A DNA stretch of 64,000 bases from Liopterus haemorrhoidalis (lineage: Eukaryota; Arthropoda; Insecta; Coleoptera; Dytiscidae). The notes beneath the pieces were generated by a model. The model was given only the letters and a program-made list of their open reading frames with translations, searched no databases and was not told where the DNA came from. This document shows, in pieces, positions 1 through 12,021 of the stretch. Within the stretch, counting starts at the first letter, position 1; each line of letters begins with the position of its first letter. A program made the translations under genes and the position numbers. The stretch spans positions 20,049,403 to 20,113,402 of the forward strand of contig OZ020617.1 in NCBI GenBank assembly GCA_963971575.1, given 5' to 3'.

Positions 1-480
1 CTGGTTCGATACCTCCCAACTCCTTTGGATTTTTATCTTTCAATATTGTGCAACAACTCTGGGTTAGACTCAACCTCCAGTCTTTAATACTTATAAATGA
101 GTACCTGTTCATTCAGGGATGATAGCACCGATCGAAACGTCACACTGACCACGTGGCTGTCATATTTATGACCGGTGGTCTATAAACGGAGAATTTACCT
201 TTTCTGTCCCATATACGCCTATCTAGGCGTTGGAACCTATTATATATTTTTCATTTGCTTTGATTTAATATTAAATACGTGCATGACAAAAATTGTTTCT
301 AACAAGAAAACAAACTTTTTTCTATCCTTTTTCATTTTGATGAATGTTAGAAGAGGTAAGGAAGGAAAGCCTAAAACTAACCTTTATATTAAATTTCATA
401 ATTATCAAATGCTAACAAAAATACCGAAAAAATGATATACCAAGCCATGCCTTTTAATTACTATATACCTTTATACAGGG
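1..480. other. AT-rich stretch without recognised gene
   Basis: No convincing coding sequence. The only long open frame (175-435) has the low-complexity, hydrophobic composition expected by chance in AT-rich DNA and no recognisable domain. Bases about 189-246 match a second site at 7915-7970 and are annotated separately. Confidence 0.6.
189..246 (+). repeat. Dispersed repeat, copy 1
   Basis: About 55 bases containing ATACGCCTATCTAGG are repeated with a few substitutions at 7915-7970 in the same orientation, and both copies run into AT-rich sequence. This suggests two copies of one old interspersed element. The family is not recognised. Confidence 0.6.
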
Positions 481-497
481 TGTTTACGGTCTTCTTA

Positions 498-1177
498 TTT
501 CTTTTTTAATGAATGATACTACAGGTCAAAAAAAGGCGAAAAACTTAGTGAAAGTTTAAAAATAAAAGAGATATTAATTTTTAAAATTTTTGTAGAAAAG
601 CGATAAATTATAAATGGTTCGGCATAAATCTCCAAATATTTATCCAATCAAAAAAATGCATTTGGATAAAAGATTTATCTTTTTAATCCTAACAATTCAT
701 GTAATACAAGTTTTTGCTGTTAAGTCAATAATAAGGAAGATAGTTACATTTTTCATTTTTGTTTTCCTTAGTTTTCCCGACATAACTCTCCAAATATTTA
801 TCCAATCAACAAAATGCATTGAGATAAAAGATTTGTGTTCTTATTTTTAACAATTTTTGTCATATAAGTTTTTGCTGTTAAGTCAATAATAAGGGAGGTG
901 TTTAAACCTGGAGGATCTCCGTAACCAGGTGGAAGCAGCAGCAGCGGAAATTCGACAAGTCATGGGTCTTGCAGCATACTCTTTCACGGATACGAGTAAG
1001 ACTTTGCCTATAACAGCAGGGTGATAACTTCGAACATCTGCTGTAAAAGTGCTTATCGTTTTCTTTTGATCCCATAAAAATAAAACCTTAATATCTCTTT
1101 TACTATAAAATTTTTAATAAGGTGTTTTAAGGTTTTTTGCCTTCTTTTGACCTGTAGTATCACCCATTAAAAAATCA
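498..1177. mobile_element. Inverted-repeat (MITE-like) element with internal duplication
   Basis: The two ends are imperfect inverted repeats of about 80 bp: 500-577 (containing GATACTACAGGTCAAAA) pairs with 1088-1175 (containing TTTTGACCTGTAGTATC). Inside, about 115 bp around 630-745 are directly repeated at 787-903, both copies sharing TTTTTGCTGTTAAGTCAATAA. Between the second copy and the right arm, 908-1023 is less AT-rich and open for about 37 codons (LEDLRNQVEAAAAEIRQVMG visible). That resembles the helical C-terminal part of some Tc1-like transposases, but the match is weak. The superfamily and target-site duplication were not determined. Confidence 0.6.
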
Positions 1178-1279
1178 GCTGTGTATATAAGAGAGGAAAC
1201 CTCCTAGGGCCTTTGATTGTGCTATAATGGCACCTAGAATTATCTGCGTTTTCATAAGTATATTTAAGAAACCTTAGAT

Positions 1280-1575
1280 ATTCCTAGTCCCTTAGAACGA
1301 TCTGGATTAAATTTTGTACAGATACTCTTTAGAAAGGTGTAGAGTTTCGTAGGTAGAACCCAAAAATCCTAGACAACCTAGACCTTTTGAACAACCTGGA
1401 CTAAATTTTGCACAGCTGTTCCTTCAGACCCTGAAGAAGTAATAATGCATAGAAGTGTCTAGGGTTTCGAAGGTATAACTAATAGACTCTCGCCTCTCCT
1501 AGACCCTTTGACCGATCTGGAACTAATTTTGCACAGTTGCTCTTTAGGACCCTGCTGAAGTAATTTCATATAAAT
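1280..1575. repeat. Short minisatellite, about 2.5-3 diverged units
   Basis: Units beginning near 1286, 1377 and 1498 share the order CCTAGaCC..TT, then gACC/gATCTGGa.TAAaTTTTGcACAG, then CTTtAGgACCCTG. Unit length is variable, about 90-120 bp. It looks like an old tandem array, possibly internal to a larger element; no ends were found. Confidence 0.6.
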
Positions 1576-3218
1576 AATAAAAAAAAATATATATATTTTT
1601 GAATATTTCTTGAAAATAGGTTAAATTCTTAACTAAGTAATTAATTCATTTATGCTTGTTTCGACGTTAACCATTTTCAAAGCTACATCGTAGGGTACGG
1701 TAATTTAAGAGTATTTAACTATATTTAAATGCAAAATTAATACTTAACATATCAAAGAAATTTTTTTTAAATTCAGATAAAACTACATTCACTAAAATTA
1801 AATAACCACTACTTTAAAGATCAAAACCGAACCAGAAACCACATAAGTTCACGGTCTCAAAACTTGAATTTAATTTAAACTCTTGAAGTCGAGTTTTATC
1901 TTTCCGTGTATCTATACGAAGGAAGGTTAAATAGATTAAACTTAGTAAAAAATGTTATAAAAAATTGCAGATAAATCCACTGAAAACATTACCCATGCAC
2001 AAATGAAAAAAACGTGAAATGGCTTTTAAATTTCGTAACCTGAAACATCTGCTAAGCATGAAATGCAATTAAAATCAAACAACCATGAATATGATGCATG
2101 ATGTACGTGAATAAATTAGAAAACATTTGAAATATTCTCGGAAATATCATAACCCGAAAGCAGATCTCTTTGATGTTTTCAAAGTCGTTGATATCGTTAC
2201 GTTTTCTTGTTTTGGTCTTTCATCTTGTTAGATTTTAAATTGAATTTGTTTTATATTTTAACATTTAGGGTAGAATAATTGTTAGTAGGAATGTAATTTT
2301 AAACAGTTGCAACAAAGCTTTGTTGAAGATGTTGTTGCAAATGTGCAGTGCATCACTATGAATATAATGGACTTGGCGTAAACTTACAATCGAGTCTTGG
2401 CTTAAACGTCTATCGAGTGTATCGTAAGCAACTTGAAACTCTTGTTTGACTATTCTACTGAGTTATCAGTTTAATTATTAGCTATGCTGTGTCTAAAGTC
2501 CCCCTTAAGAAATCAACTACCACTATACTAACAATAAAAGCAATATAGATAAAATAAAACTTGACTAAGTGGCTTGGACTTTACTGAAAACAATTGTTTA
2601 ATATCATCAACTTATAATAATAATAATATTTACTCACAGACTCATAGCCAGAGCCTACACGATAAAAAAGGTTTTGTTGGAATTACTAAAATTTTAGCTA
2701 CCCCAGCAAATTATTTTAGTGGTATTCTAGACAACAATTTTTTTTTTCTTGACAACAAATTTTTCTAATCACATAAATTTGCATTAGGAACAAAATGTTT
2801 TTGATGAAGTTTTTGTTCTAGGAACTAATTTTCATTAGTTCATTAGCAAATTTTTATGGGAACAAAAAATTATTTGTCTCACAAACTTATCATCTTTTGC
2901 TTGGGTAACCACCTCTGTTGAGTGACTAATGAAATTAGTTAGAAATATATTACTAATTTCATTTGTTGTAATCTCAAATCAGAGATATTTTTATATTTGG
3001 TGATGAAAAAAACGCTAGTAGAAGTCACAAAATTGAACTGGAATTGTCAAAGTTTCCATTATCGTCCATTATTTTTTAATGTTTGTTAAAAGTATTTTGC
3101 AATTACATTTTTTACGAACGTTTATGGAAAAAACTAACATTGTTAGCCCAATGTTATGACATCTAACAGTTTTTGTTTTCGGCAAGAAATTTAAAAACAT
3201 CTATACCTGTAAAATATA
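1576..3218. other. AT-rich DNA, nothing recognised
   Basis: No open frame with coding character; the 64-codon frame at 2574-2768 is AT-rich and repetitive. Homopolymer and simple AT tracts only. Confidence 0.5.
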
Positions 3219-3220
3219 TA

Positions 3221-3799
3221 CAGTCGATTCCGCTTAATTGGGACACATCGGGACTTAGGCATTTTGGCCCAATTAAGCGGCTGCCCCAATTAAGCGAATT
3301 TCACATAAAATTAAATAATGCATATTTTTCTTTCAATAATTTTATTTTATAAACTCTTGGACAAAACTATAAATTAAATACAACTAAAAAATATAAACTT
3401 TTAAGAAAAAATAATAATAAATTCCAAAATAAAATAATAAATAGGTACATACAGTTTAATTCAATGCAAAAATGTGTAGTCTGTCTTTTGTTTTTGTAAC
3501 ATTTCACTTCTACAAAATCAGCACAAGTATTCAGTGCGGATGTAGGGCTCCCTTCATTTCCTTCCTGCATAAAATAACGCTGTAATATTAAATTCTTTTT
3601 ACATATTTTTTCTTGAAAATATGTGTAACATAATATGTACTGTGATCTTAAATTTACTGTCCCAATTAAGCGGAATGTTGTCCCAATTAAACATGTAAAT
3701 TTACTGTTGGTTCCTTGGTTTGGTTTCTATTCTTTGAGATTTGGACCAAATAAGTGGCTGTCCCAATTAAGCGGTGGCCCAATTAAGCGGAATTATCTG
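3221..3799. mobile_element. pogo/Tigger-like non-autonomous DNA transposon
   Basis: The ends are inverted repeats: CAGTCGATTCCGCTTAATTG at the left and the complement of CAGATAATTCCGCTTAATTG at the right, flanked by TA on both sides (3219-3220 and 3800-3801). The CAGT-start, ATTCCGCTTA-type inverted repeat with TA target duplication is characteristic of the pogo/Tigger branch of Tc1/mariner. The motif CCCAATTAAGCG recurs several times just inside both ends, as expected for subterminal transposase-binding repeats. Only a C-terminal transposase remnant survives inside, so the copy is dead. Confidence 0.8.
3367..3570 (-). pseudogene. pogo/Tigger transposase C-terminal remnant
   Basis: A 67-codon open frame inside the pogo-like element. 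It contains ALNTCADFVEVKCYKNKRQT, which resembles the C-terminal tail of Tigger/jerky-type transposases (a short helix ending in a lysine/glutamine-rich stretch). No DDE catalytic core is present, so it is a leftover of an internally deleted autonomous copy. Assignment rests on the tail plus the terminal repeats. Confidence 0.5.
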
Positions 3800-3801
3800 T
3801 A

Positions 3802-5102
3802 CATGTATTAAGAAAAAAAAAAACATTTTATAATTTATTGTTGTTATAATTTATTATTAAAAAAATTCACAGTTATAAAATTTAATATGTAACAGGATAT
3901 ATAACTAATTTTAAGTTTGATTTTTAGTATGAACATAAAACAATTAAATATTCAAAATTATTACAAATATTCATTTCCAATTTATATATGGCAGGCAAAA
4001 ATTCACGTCCATAAACTTATACCCAATTTATACACTGCTTAGCTTAACGTAAATGGACATAATAAAAAATTTCATTTTTACTGATAATACCATGTTCACA
4101 ACAAAAAAATGAACATCTGTAAAAAACGATGAAAATTATTTTAAATGCAGCACTGAATCGGGTATAGTTTTTAACATATTTCTATATGATTAAAAAAATT
4201 CCACACCAAAGTATTACCATTAATACATTATTTGTATATTAAACACAGCGCAGAAACTATCAACAGGTATAAAAACGTCAACCACCAGCACAGCCATATT
4301 GTTCTGAGCTCAAAACGCATGTGCAAGGCATATGCCTCACATACCTGGATGACTAACATAATTTGTTAGGTGCAGTAATACATTTGTCGTAGCAACAAAT
4401 TTAATTTGTAACCTTAACAAATTGATATGAAACTAATATCCTTTTGTTAGAATAACTTTAAGGTCTGAGTAAGATCAACCAATCTAATTGAAAAAATATT
4501 ATCAGGGACAATTGTTACTCTAACAAAAACTTGGCCAAGTAAAATATTTTACTTGATGGAACAATGTCATTTTTCTCCGTGTAATATACATAGAGTTTAC
4601 AAATATATATAAAATAATTCGTAATTTAGTCTCTACATTAACACTTATTTATTAGAAATGAAAATGAATCCCTATTAAATTGTTTTAAGTTCCAACTTTC
4701 AAACTAGATGGTAAAGCTTTCAACTGTTTAAAACCTTAACATAAAATCTGATTATCATTTGGAATTCTTTTATTTTTTAACTCATTTATGTCATTAGTAC
4801 TTCGGGTGGGATAATTGTGCACATCTTTATTGAAAATGATAATTTTTTTACAAATAATCTGGCAAATCACCTGTTCAAAGTTTGTAGATAAACAACATTG
4901 CTCCATAAAATAATCTATCTTCTACAGACAGCCAATTTAACATGCTACGCATTCTTTTCACAGGTGTACACTTTGACATTTTTAAAATAACCCTCATGCC
5001 ACGATTCTGAAGCTTTTGATATATTGGTATGAAGAACGCATTACATTTCACCTAAAGCAAACTTTTCTCCTTAAACAAGATGTAATAATTATAGATTCTG
5101 TT
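3802..5102. other. AT-rich DNA, nothing firmly recognised
   Basis: No coding frame. The stretch around 4330-4590 ends in TTTTTCTCCGTGTAAT and looks like one end of an interspersed repeat, but no matching second end was found. Confidence 0.4.
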
Positions 5103-5580
5103 TATTTATGTATTTATTTATTTATTTATTTATTTATTTATTAGTTTTAGTACACTACAGGCCAATGCCTAAATGGTACATGAAAAATATTTATATACAT
5201 GACACTATTATAAAACAATCATATTAATTAGTGAATTATACAATAGACATATTATGTAAAAGATAAAACAACAAAAAAAAAAAGGAGAAAAAAGACCAAA
5301 TTTCAATATGAAATAATTAATATTTAAATTCTTAGATTAACTATGAAAAATAATAGAAAAACAATAATAATAAAAAAATTAATTATAAAAGCAATTATAT
5401 TCACAATTTTTTAATAAGTGATTTGAATTGTTGAGGTGTTAGACAAAATATATCAACAAATTCAGGTAGCTTATTAAAACTTCTAGTGGGTCTATTTAAT
5501 ATGATAGAATTAGGGGATAGAATAATTATACATAAATATAAACAACCAGGGCAGTGTACTATGCACTCTATTAGCAACCA
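5103..5580 (-). pseudogene. 5'-truncated LINE, C-terminal end and tail
   Basis: Read on the minus strand, about 5412-5575 stays open and ends NRPTRSFNKLPEFVDIFCLT then a short helix (QQFKSLIKKL) and stop. This is the usual ending of jockey/CR1-group reverse transcriptase ORFs (RSFN.LP followed by FK..L). The 3' UTR follows and ends in a TTTA-type microsatellite at about 5107-5145. The copy is heavily 5' truncated. A related tail occurs at about 50170-50395. Confidence 0.65.
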
Positions 5581-6579
5581 ACTTAAAACAAAATTACAGA
5601 AGCTACTAATAATATTTTTAAATTATTCCTTATGAACGCATATTTAGTCGTCATCATCATTATTATTACAATATGATGTGTCTATTTATACATACTGTAT
5701 GTGTACATAATTGAATATTTATAATAACAATAATAATAATTACAATTATTATTATTATTCAAGGATCACAATATTATACAGAGTGATCCAAATTGACTGA
5801 CAGTCACGTAACTTGAAGACGTTCATATTATGACTAAAACTATCTTTCACGGAATAGAGTTACAAGGAGTAAATTTTAGTTAGAAACCTATGTCTAATTA
5901 AAATAAATAAAATGCTGTTCGATGCTGTTCAAAGAAGTCAAATTATGCTTCCCCCAGTGCCCCTCCCCTGAATACGCCACTGAACAATGGTATGCACCAT
6001 AATATTGTAGACTCCTAACTTTATAAATGGTTCTTATAGCAGGGTTAGTCATACTACAAAAAACAAAGAGTGTTTAAAAATTTTCTCACATAGTTTGCAA
6101 CAGAATGGTGGACCAATTGGGAACAATATCTAAACTGGTAAAATTCGTTCACGCACTGTATCTATAAATATTTAAAAACTCAATTTCAACCAATCGTGGC
6201 ATTTCGACTGTTCGATCGAACATGTAAGAACAATAAAAAACAAACAATTTGCATTTAATTTTTAAAGAGAGAAACAAATGCAATGACAGAATACTTTCAA
6301 CTTGAACGAATGCAAATGTTTTTAAGATTACAATATCCCAGGAGTTATCTGAAAAATTTTATTTCAGCTGCAATAAAAATATATATACAGAAAAATGAAT
6401 TTGGATATTTGTTTTACGAATTCCTATTCCATATATTTATAAATAGTTTGTGTTATTAAATACATATTTTAAAACGAGAAATATGTAAAATTCTTTAGTA
6501 GTACCATTCAAATATTATAGATGTTCAAATATTTGATAAAATGAGACGTTATGTTTGAAAGTGATATGTCAAATTATGA
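5581..6579. other. AT-rich DNA with one hAT-like end
   Basis: No gene. AAT microsatellite tracts lie at 5650-5760. On the minus strand, 5945-5981 reads CAGTGGCGTATTCAGGGGAG, a terminus typical of hAT elements in insects; a similar end in the opposite orientation lies at 20426-20466. Confidence 0.45.
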
Positions 6580-7265
6580 AAAAAAAAAAAAAAAAAAAAT
6601 AGTTAGAACTAATTTCAGGTAGATCGGGGACAGTAATAACATTTTTACTTTGAGGCGTTGTGGGAGCTGTATTGTAATATTGATATTAAATATTTTGACG
6701 TCATTAGATAGATATTATCTTTAGCTACAATATAATAAAAAAAAAACATTTTGTTAACTTAATTTAAAAAAGTTATTGGCCTTTTAAGTCAAGCAGGAAA
6801 AGTATTAAAATTGTACCGATGCCCGGGACAGTTGTAACAGTGGTAGGGGACAGTGGTACCATAGATAAAAATAAAGATAAAAAGATATTTTTTTCAGGTA
6901 TTTGTCGAAAAATCGCTGATAAGTCTTGTCAGTAATTAATCACAATACAAATCTAGAAGTATAACAGTGTAGTTAATGTATGTTAATAATAAATATCAAA
7001 TTACTTAAAAAAAGAAAAGTAAATTTTTGGTAACAATCAAATCAAAATAAATTTTAAATGTGAAAATATGTACATAAAAGGACTAGAGTTAAGAAGGCAC
7101 AACATTTTAAATATCTTTGGCTTCAATATTATCTCTATCGAAAACTGGTGGGGATGTAACACGTTACAATTGTCCCAGGCCACGATTGTTACAACTGTAC
7201 CCAAGTGGTTTTTGAACATGAAAAACCCTTTATCTCATTCAATTTACACATTAAAAATTAATGTA
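6580..7265. other. Poly(A) tract and GGGACAGT-rich unassigned stretch
   Basis: A poly(A) run (6581-6599) is followed by sequence with recurring GGGACAGT and TTGTAACA words at about 6625, 6828, 6849 and, inverted, at 7173-7200. The repeated words in both orientations suggest an old transposon with subterminal repeats, but no clean ends were found. Open frames on both strands at 7037-7268 overlap each other and look fortuitous. Confidence 0.35.
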
Positions 7266-7507
7266 TAATAAAAAAATATAGAACATCTACTAAAATCTAA
7301 TTGAAAATAATATCTAAGAATTTGTGTACATAATAAGACATATTTAAGATTTTCTGCTTACGGAAAAACGTACTTGAAAAGGTTAAAAATTAATTTGACC
7401 ACCCAACACTGTTGAGTCATTATGTATGCGGACAATATAAACACAACAAGTGACAACTTGTTGCTAGATACATACGCTATCACTATTACGAAAATTTGCG
7501 TGCTATA

Positions 7508-7543
7508 ATAATAATAATAATGTTTATTCAAGTTGTTTGTACA

Positions 7544-7595
<52 letters not shown>

Positions 7596-7880
7596 TAACT
7601 TATGTCTAACAAGTTGATATTATTTGCATTTAACAAATTTTATTTATAAAATAAAGCCTTGGGTTGTGGTGGATTGCAACTAATGTATCAGTCTATGTTG
7701 ACGATATCCATAATAAATTCTTAAATATCGTAGTATGCGCCTTTTAAGAGAAATTTTTTAATTTTTCTCTTAAAGTGGTTCTTGTTAAGACTGGTTATTT
7801 TAGTAGGCATCTTATTGTAGGTCAATAAGTACTTGTACTGTACCTACAAAGTGGCACTACAAAAGATTCCTTATTTCTAG
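7508..7880 (-). pseudogene. LINE 3' end with TAA-type tail
   Basis: An ATAATAATAATAATG microsatellite at 7508-7522 starts a minus-strand LINE-like 3' end, followed by a long (TA)n run at 7544-7592 and degenerate sequence to about 7880. The arrangement (simple TAA tail, short UTR, decayed C-terminal coding region) matches other LINE ends in this window (22.2 kb, 26.6 kb). Coding remains are too decayed to name a clade. Confidence 0.4.
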
Positions 7881-7914
7881 TATTATAATTATGATTTTTT
7901 TTTATTGTTAAACG

Positions 7915-7970
7915 AAGAACTTACCTTCTCTGCCCTATATACGCCTATCTAGGTGCTGGGATCCTATTAT
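7915..7970 (+). repeat. Dispersed repeat, copy 2
   Basis: Second copy of the ~55-bp sequence at 189-246, same orientation, sharing ATACGCCTATCTAGG. It lies just upstream of the large 8.2-kb LINE but is not obviously part of it. Confidence 0.6.
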
Positions 7971-8615
7971 TTATTTATTTAAATATTATTGTATAACAGT
8001 TAGTTTTGAAAGTGGCGTAAGTCCATCTGTAATGATGATAGGTATTTCCGAAAATGGATCTGTAAATGTGGTGGCAAGTTTGGTGAGTAAACACGTTCGT
8101 TACCGTGAAGCTTTTGTCTCAAAGAAATCACTGGAACCGGCAATAACCAAGAATAAAAGAAATACAGATGAAGAAATTCTAAATTGGTTAAAGATTTTCT
8201 GGATGAGACTGAAAAAAAATTAACCTTCCAAGATCTTTTACAAAACAGCAATGCAAGAAAATGTACGGGGTACGGCGGTCTTTTGACCGAAAAGGCTTAG
8301 CGCCCTTTCCCTCCGGATCGCTATCACAGTGTTACCACGGCAGGAACCAACTGGGGGTACCTTCGACTCTACCATCTGGTCGATGAATCCTGCCACCGTT
8401 TCATGGGGCCAACCTTCCCATAAAACGTAAAAATGGTTCAGGACAAAACAAGAAACCATACAGCTTCCCACAACGGTTCCTTCTCGGATGGGGACCCGCA
8501 AACAGTTGGGCGAAGCTACAATCCCACTAGCCGGGCCCACCACAGGTAGACACCCAAGGAGCAGGAAGACCTGCTTCAGGTTTACGAGGCAGCGTCACCC
8601 CATCGCAGGGTCTAC

Positions 8616-9340
8616 ATGGTCAGAGTCCACTCACAATGGTGTGAAAATCATCCCGAGCTGGACTTCATGACGCAACAAAATCTGCGCGACCAAGTAGCAC
8701 GCCTGCGACGCAGGATGAGGCGATCGAGACGAAGAGAGTCGAGAAGGTTGTCCCAAATACCGGTACAGCCATCGACACTTGCAAGCCCATCAACGGGAGG
8801 TGGGCAGATAGCCACTGGGTTTTCCCCAGTTAATGCAGGAATAACATCCTCTTCACCGGAAAAAAATCTTCGTGAGGATTTTCTAGCCCTTCTCTCGCCT
8901 CATTCTGAACGCACCCGACTTGGACACAATAAGTTCAAAGTTTGTGCTGATGACCTCAAGCGACTTAATGAACTTGACAAGCAAATTTCCCGTCAGAGTA
9001 GTCTCTGGGAAATCGACTGTGCTGTATACACTGCAGCAGCTGTGCTGACGCCAAAGCGGGCTTTGGCCTCTAAGGCTTTTACAAAGGCAAACTGCGTATA
9101 CAGCAATTAGAGAAGAAAATGACGCGTTCACGCCAGGAAGCTTATCATATTCAGTGTGCTATTGATGCTTTACGAAGTATTAAGCCGCTAAGTGCGAATA
9201 CTAAGAGCATATTACATCAATTGCGCATAAAGCATCACACACTGAATTTGTCCACTCTCTCTCTCTCTGCTAAAGCAGAAAGCGGTGGACAAATTGAGAG
9301 CACTAGCCCTGGCAACAAAGAAACTGGTCAACCGGGTTAG
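8616..9340 (+). pseudogene. RLE-LINE N-terminal region (broken)
   Basis: Open to 9110, then continued in another frame from 9119. It starts with a strongly basic stretch (LRRRMRRSRRRESRRL) that could bind nucleic acid, then a segment ending KRLNELDKQISRQSSLWEID, and a helical piece before the RT. No clear zinc finger is visible. It is placed in this element because strand and composition match and the RT follows directly. The start codon is uncertain. Confidence 0.5.
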
Positions 9341-9476
9341 GACCATGGAGGAAAATACTATGTTCCTCACGAGCCCGTCACGCATTTTTATGCCCAAACG
9401 TAAGGTTTCTGAACCGTTGTTATCAGTCGACAGGACAGAGATATTCTGGAAGGAGCTTTATTAACACGAGACGATC

Positions 9477-10895
9477 GTGCAAGACACTCCAGTTTTAGAG
9501 ATATTTGAGGAATTCTGTACAAAACATCTTACAGATCCTCAGGCATGCCCCCCTGTTACCCCGGAAGAAGTAACACGTGCTATTTCAAAAGCGCGCAATT
9601 TTGCTGCACCATCGGTATCGTTGCTTTTTGGTGGAAGTCATGTTCCAGTGCACACGGCCGTCGAGCACTAAACTTTACTTCTTTTATCCGTGGGGAAATA
9701 TTAATACCATCTTGGTTATCAGAGGGGCGTACAGTATTAATCCCCAAAAAAGGTGATTTAACCAACCCGAAGAACTATAGACCTATTACTTGTCTCAATA
9801 CCCTGTATAAGATCTTTACCAGCGTATTAAACGAGCGGGTACTGAGCTCCATCGCCTCTGTTTGGTCAGACATCGACGAACAGAGGGGATCGAAGAGGGG
9901 CCAAGCAGGTTGCAAAGAAAATCTTATAATCGACCGGTCAGTCTGTCATGACGCGGCGTATTTCAAACGCAACCTGTAAATGGCTTGGGTGGACTACGCA
10001 AAAGCCTATGACACTATGTCATATGCTCTCATTTTAACATTATTGCGCATGTTATGAATCCACCCGGAGATAGAGAGATGCATTGGGCAACTTATGTCCC
10101 TCTGGAAGACACAATTTGTTGTCCCAAGTGGATCAACCGCAGTGTCGACAGAGTGGATACATTTCAAGCGTGGCGTTTTCCAGGGAGATTCCCTAATCCC
10201 GCTACTATTTTGCATCTCACTTCTTCCTCTATTGATCGAGCTTAGGCGTGGCAGTGGCTACATGGCGGGTCCTCCGTCGAAGCGTAAGCACAAAATTACC
10301 CATCTCTTTTACATGGATGATTTGAAGCTCTACGCCTCGAACGAGAGCAATTTGCAGACCGCCTTAAATGCTGTTGCTGAGTACACTGCCGCGATAGGTA
10401 TGCAATTCGGGTTGAAAAAATGCGCTGTTTTTCATATATACAGAGGAAAAGAGTTGGACAACGGTGAAGATGTTCAATTGGTTGATGGGAGCATTATTAA
10501 ACATCTTAATGCCGAAGGGTCTTACATATTTCTAGGCATCAGTGAAAGGGGTGTCCAGGATGTCACTTTTATTAAGCAGGCCCTTCGCAGCAAGTATATG
10601 GCACGACTGAGGCAGATATGGAGATCATGTCTGTCTTGCAAGAACAAGATCGCTGCCACAAACATGCTTGCTGTCCCATTAATTTCAAACACTTTTGGTG
10701 TCTTGAAATGGAATGTTGAAGGTCTCGAGAAAGATCATGAACATCAACCGAAGTCTTCACACGAAATCTTCTGTGCAGCGCATATACCTCCCTCGTCAAA
10801 ATGGGGGTCGGAGATTACTTAATCTGGTGTGTTTGCACGATCGACTCGTCCTGGTTACAGCTAACAGTATCCTCAGAGTCAGGACCCACTATTAA
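9477..10895 (+). pseudogene. Reverse transcriptase of RLE LINE (frameshifted)
   Basis: Several frames join into one RT domain. TVLIPKKGDLTNPKNYRPIT (about 9728-9790) covers the early fingers motifs and WVDYAKAYD (about 9988-10012) is motif A with its catalytic Asp. GVFQGDSLIPLLFCISLLP (10170-10225) is motif B. The polymerase box YMDD lies at 10310-10321, in FYMDDLKLYA. Thumb-like sequence follows to about 10800. Frame breaks occur near 9610, 9980, 10060 and 10720. The RT would copy the element's RNA at a nicked target site; this copy cannot. Motif spelling is close to R2/R4-type polymerases. Confidence 0.8.
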
Positions 10896-11087
10896 AATTC
10901 GTTAGTGAGCACGAATTTAGTGGAAATGGGGCGTTTCTTTACCAGGCAGCGCGAAGAGCAGCAACGAGATTTAACCTGGCGGACTTGAGAACCTGGAAAA
11001 CTCTGGAGTACAACTCTCTCGGGAGGAGTACAACAGAGTTACCGGTTCGGTGAAACGAGGCGAGACAGACATGCTGACAAAAAACAC

Positions 11088-11804
11088 ATGAGTAAAAGTA
11101 TGCACTCTGTGTTCTTCAAACATATTAAAAGTCTAGAGTTGTCCACCGAACTCACGTTCTCGTTTCTTAAGTCTGCTGGTTTGAGATCAGAAACAGAAGG
11201 TTTTGTGTTTGCGTGTCAGGATGGTGTTATAAATACTTTGGCGTACAGGGCCCGCATATTCCAAATAGCGGAGTCCACACTCTGTAGGTTGTGCCACCAC
11301 CATCCTGAAACGATTATGCACATTCTGTCTGCTTGTCCATCTGTTGCAGCGTCGAGCTACGTGTCTCGACATAATGCTGCTCTCCGCGTGCTCTACTATC
11401 ATCTTAGACATGCCTATGGTATTGACCAAATACCGGTTATACCGTACGTCCCTTCTGACATAGAATCGGTGGTGGAAAATTCCAAGTGCCGTATTTATTG
11501 GAATTACTCCTTCCCCACCTCGAGGTTACTGACAGCCACTAAGCTGGACATAACCCTCCTGGATATCGAGACCAAACAGATGTTTGTGATCGAATTCTCA
11601 AGTCAGCTGAGAAGAATATCTCTCAAGGAGGAGAAAAGAGGTTCCAAGTATATGGATCTTTTGTCCGAGCTTAGAAAGCTGTATCCCGGGTATAAAGGTA
11701 AAGCTTGTAGTCCTGATAGTTGGTGTTTTGGGTGGCATGAAAGCCTCCTATCGAAGGGAAATTCGAGTCCATTCCCGCCTGTAGATCTTCTGCCAACTCT
11801 TTGA
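11088..11804 (+). pseudogene. C-terminal zinc knuckle and restriction-like endonuclease
   Basis: A 238-codon open piece. CRLCHHHPETIMHILSAC (about 11283-11336) is a C-x2-C-x8-H-x4-C knuckle. About 75 residues later KLDITLLD followed by FVIEFS matches the PD-(D/E)XK pattern of LINE RLE nucleases, although the usual Pro before the Asp is Leu here. A following KEEKRGSKY helix is also typical. The nuclease would nick the target DNA. A frame break separates it from the RT. It ends in TGA at 11802-11804, followed by the 3' UTR. Confidence 0.75.
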
Positions 11805-12021
11805 TCTGCAGGATGCAGAAAGCAGTGCTGCTCGGGTCGCTCCGCATTGTGCGGGCACTGGATCTAGCGTAATTTCCGCGGCTGCATATCGCCAGGGTTT
11901 GGATGCAGTCGTGTGTATTTAGCTCCACTAGTCTCTAGTATGACGCGGCTCAAAAAGTTGCTGAAGTTTGAGATTAGTGGACGCTTGTCAAGACCTGACA
12001 AACCCCTTAACAATATGTTTA

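Noticed and set aside
175..435. 86-codon frame near the left edge
   Set aside because: Hydrophobic, AT-driven composition, overlaps a dispersed repeat, no motif.
7037..7268. Overlapping frames on both strands
   Set aside because: Mutually complementary frames without motifs.
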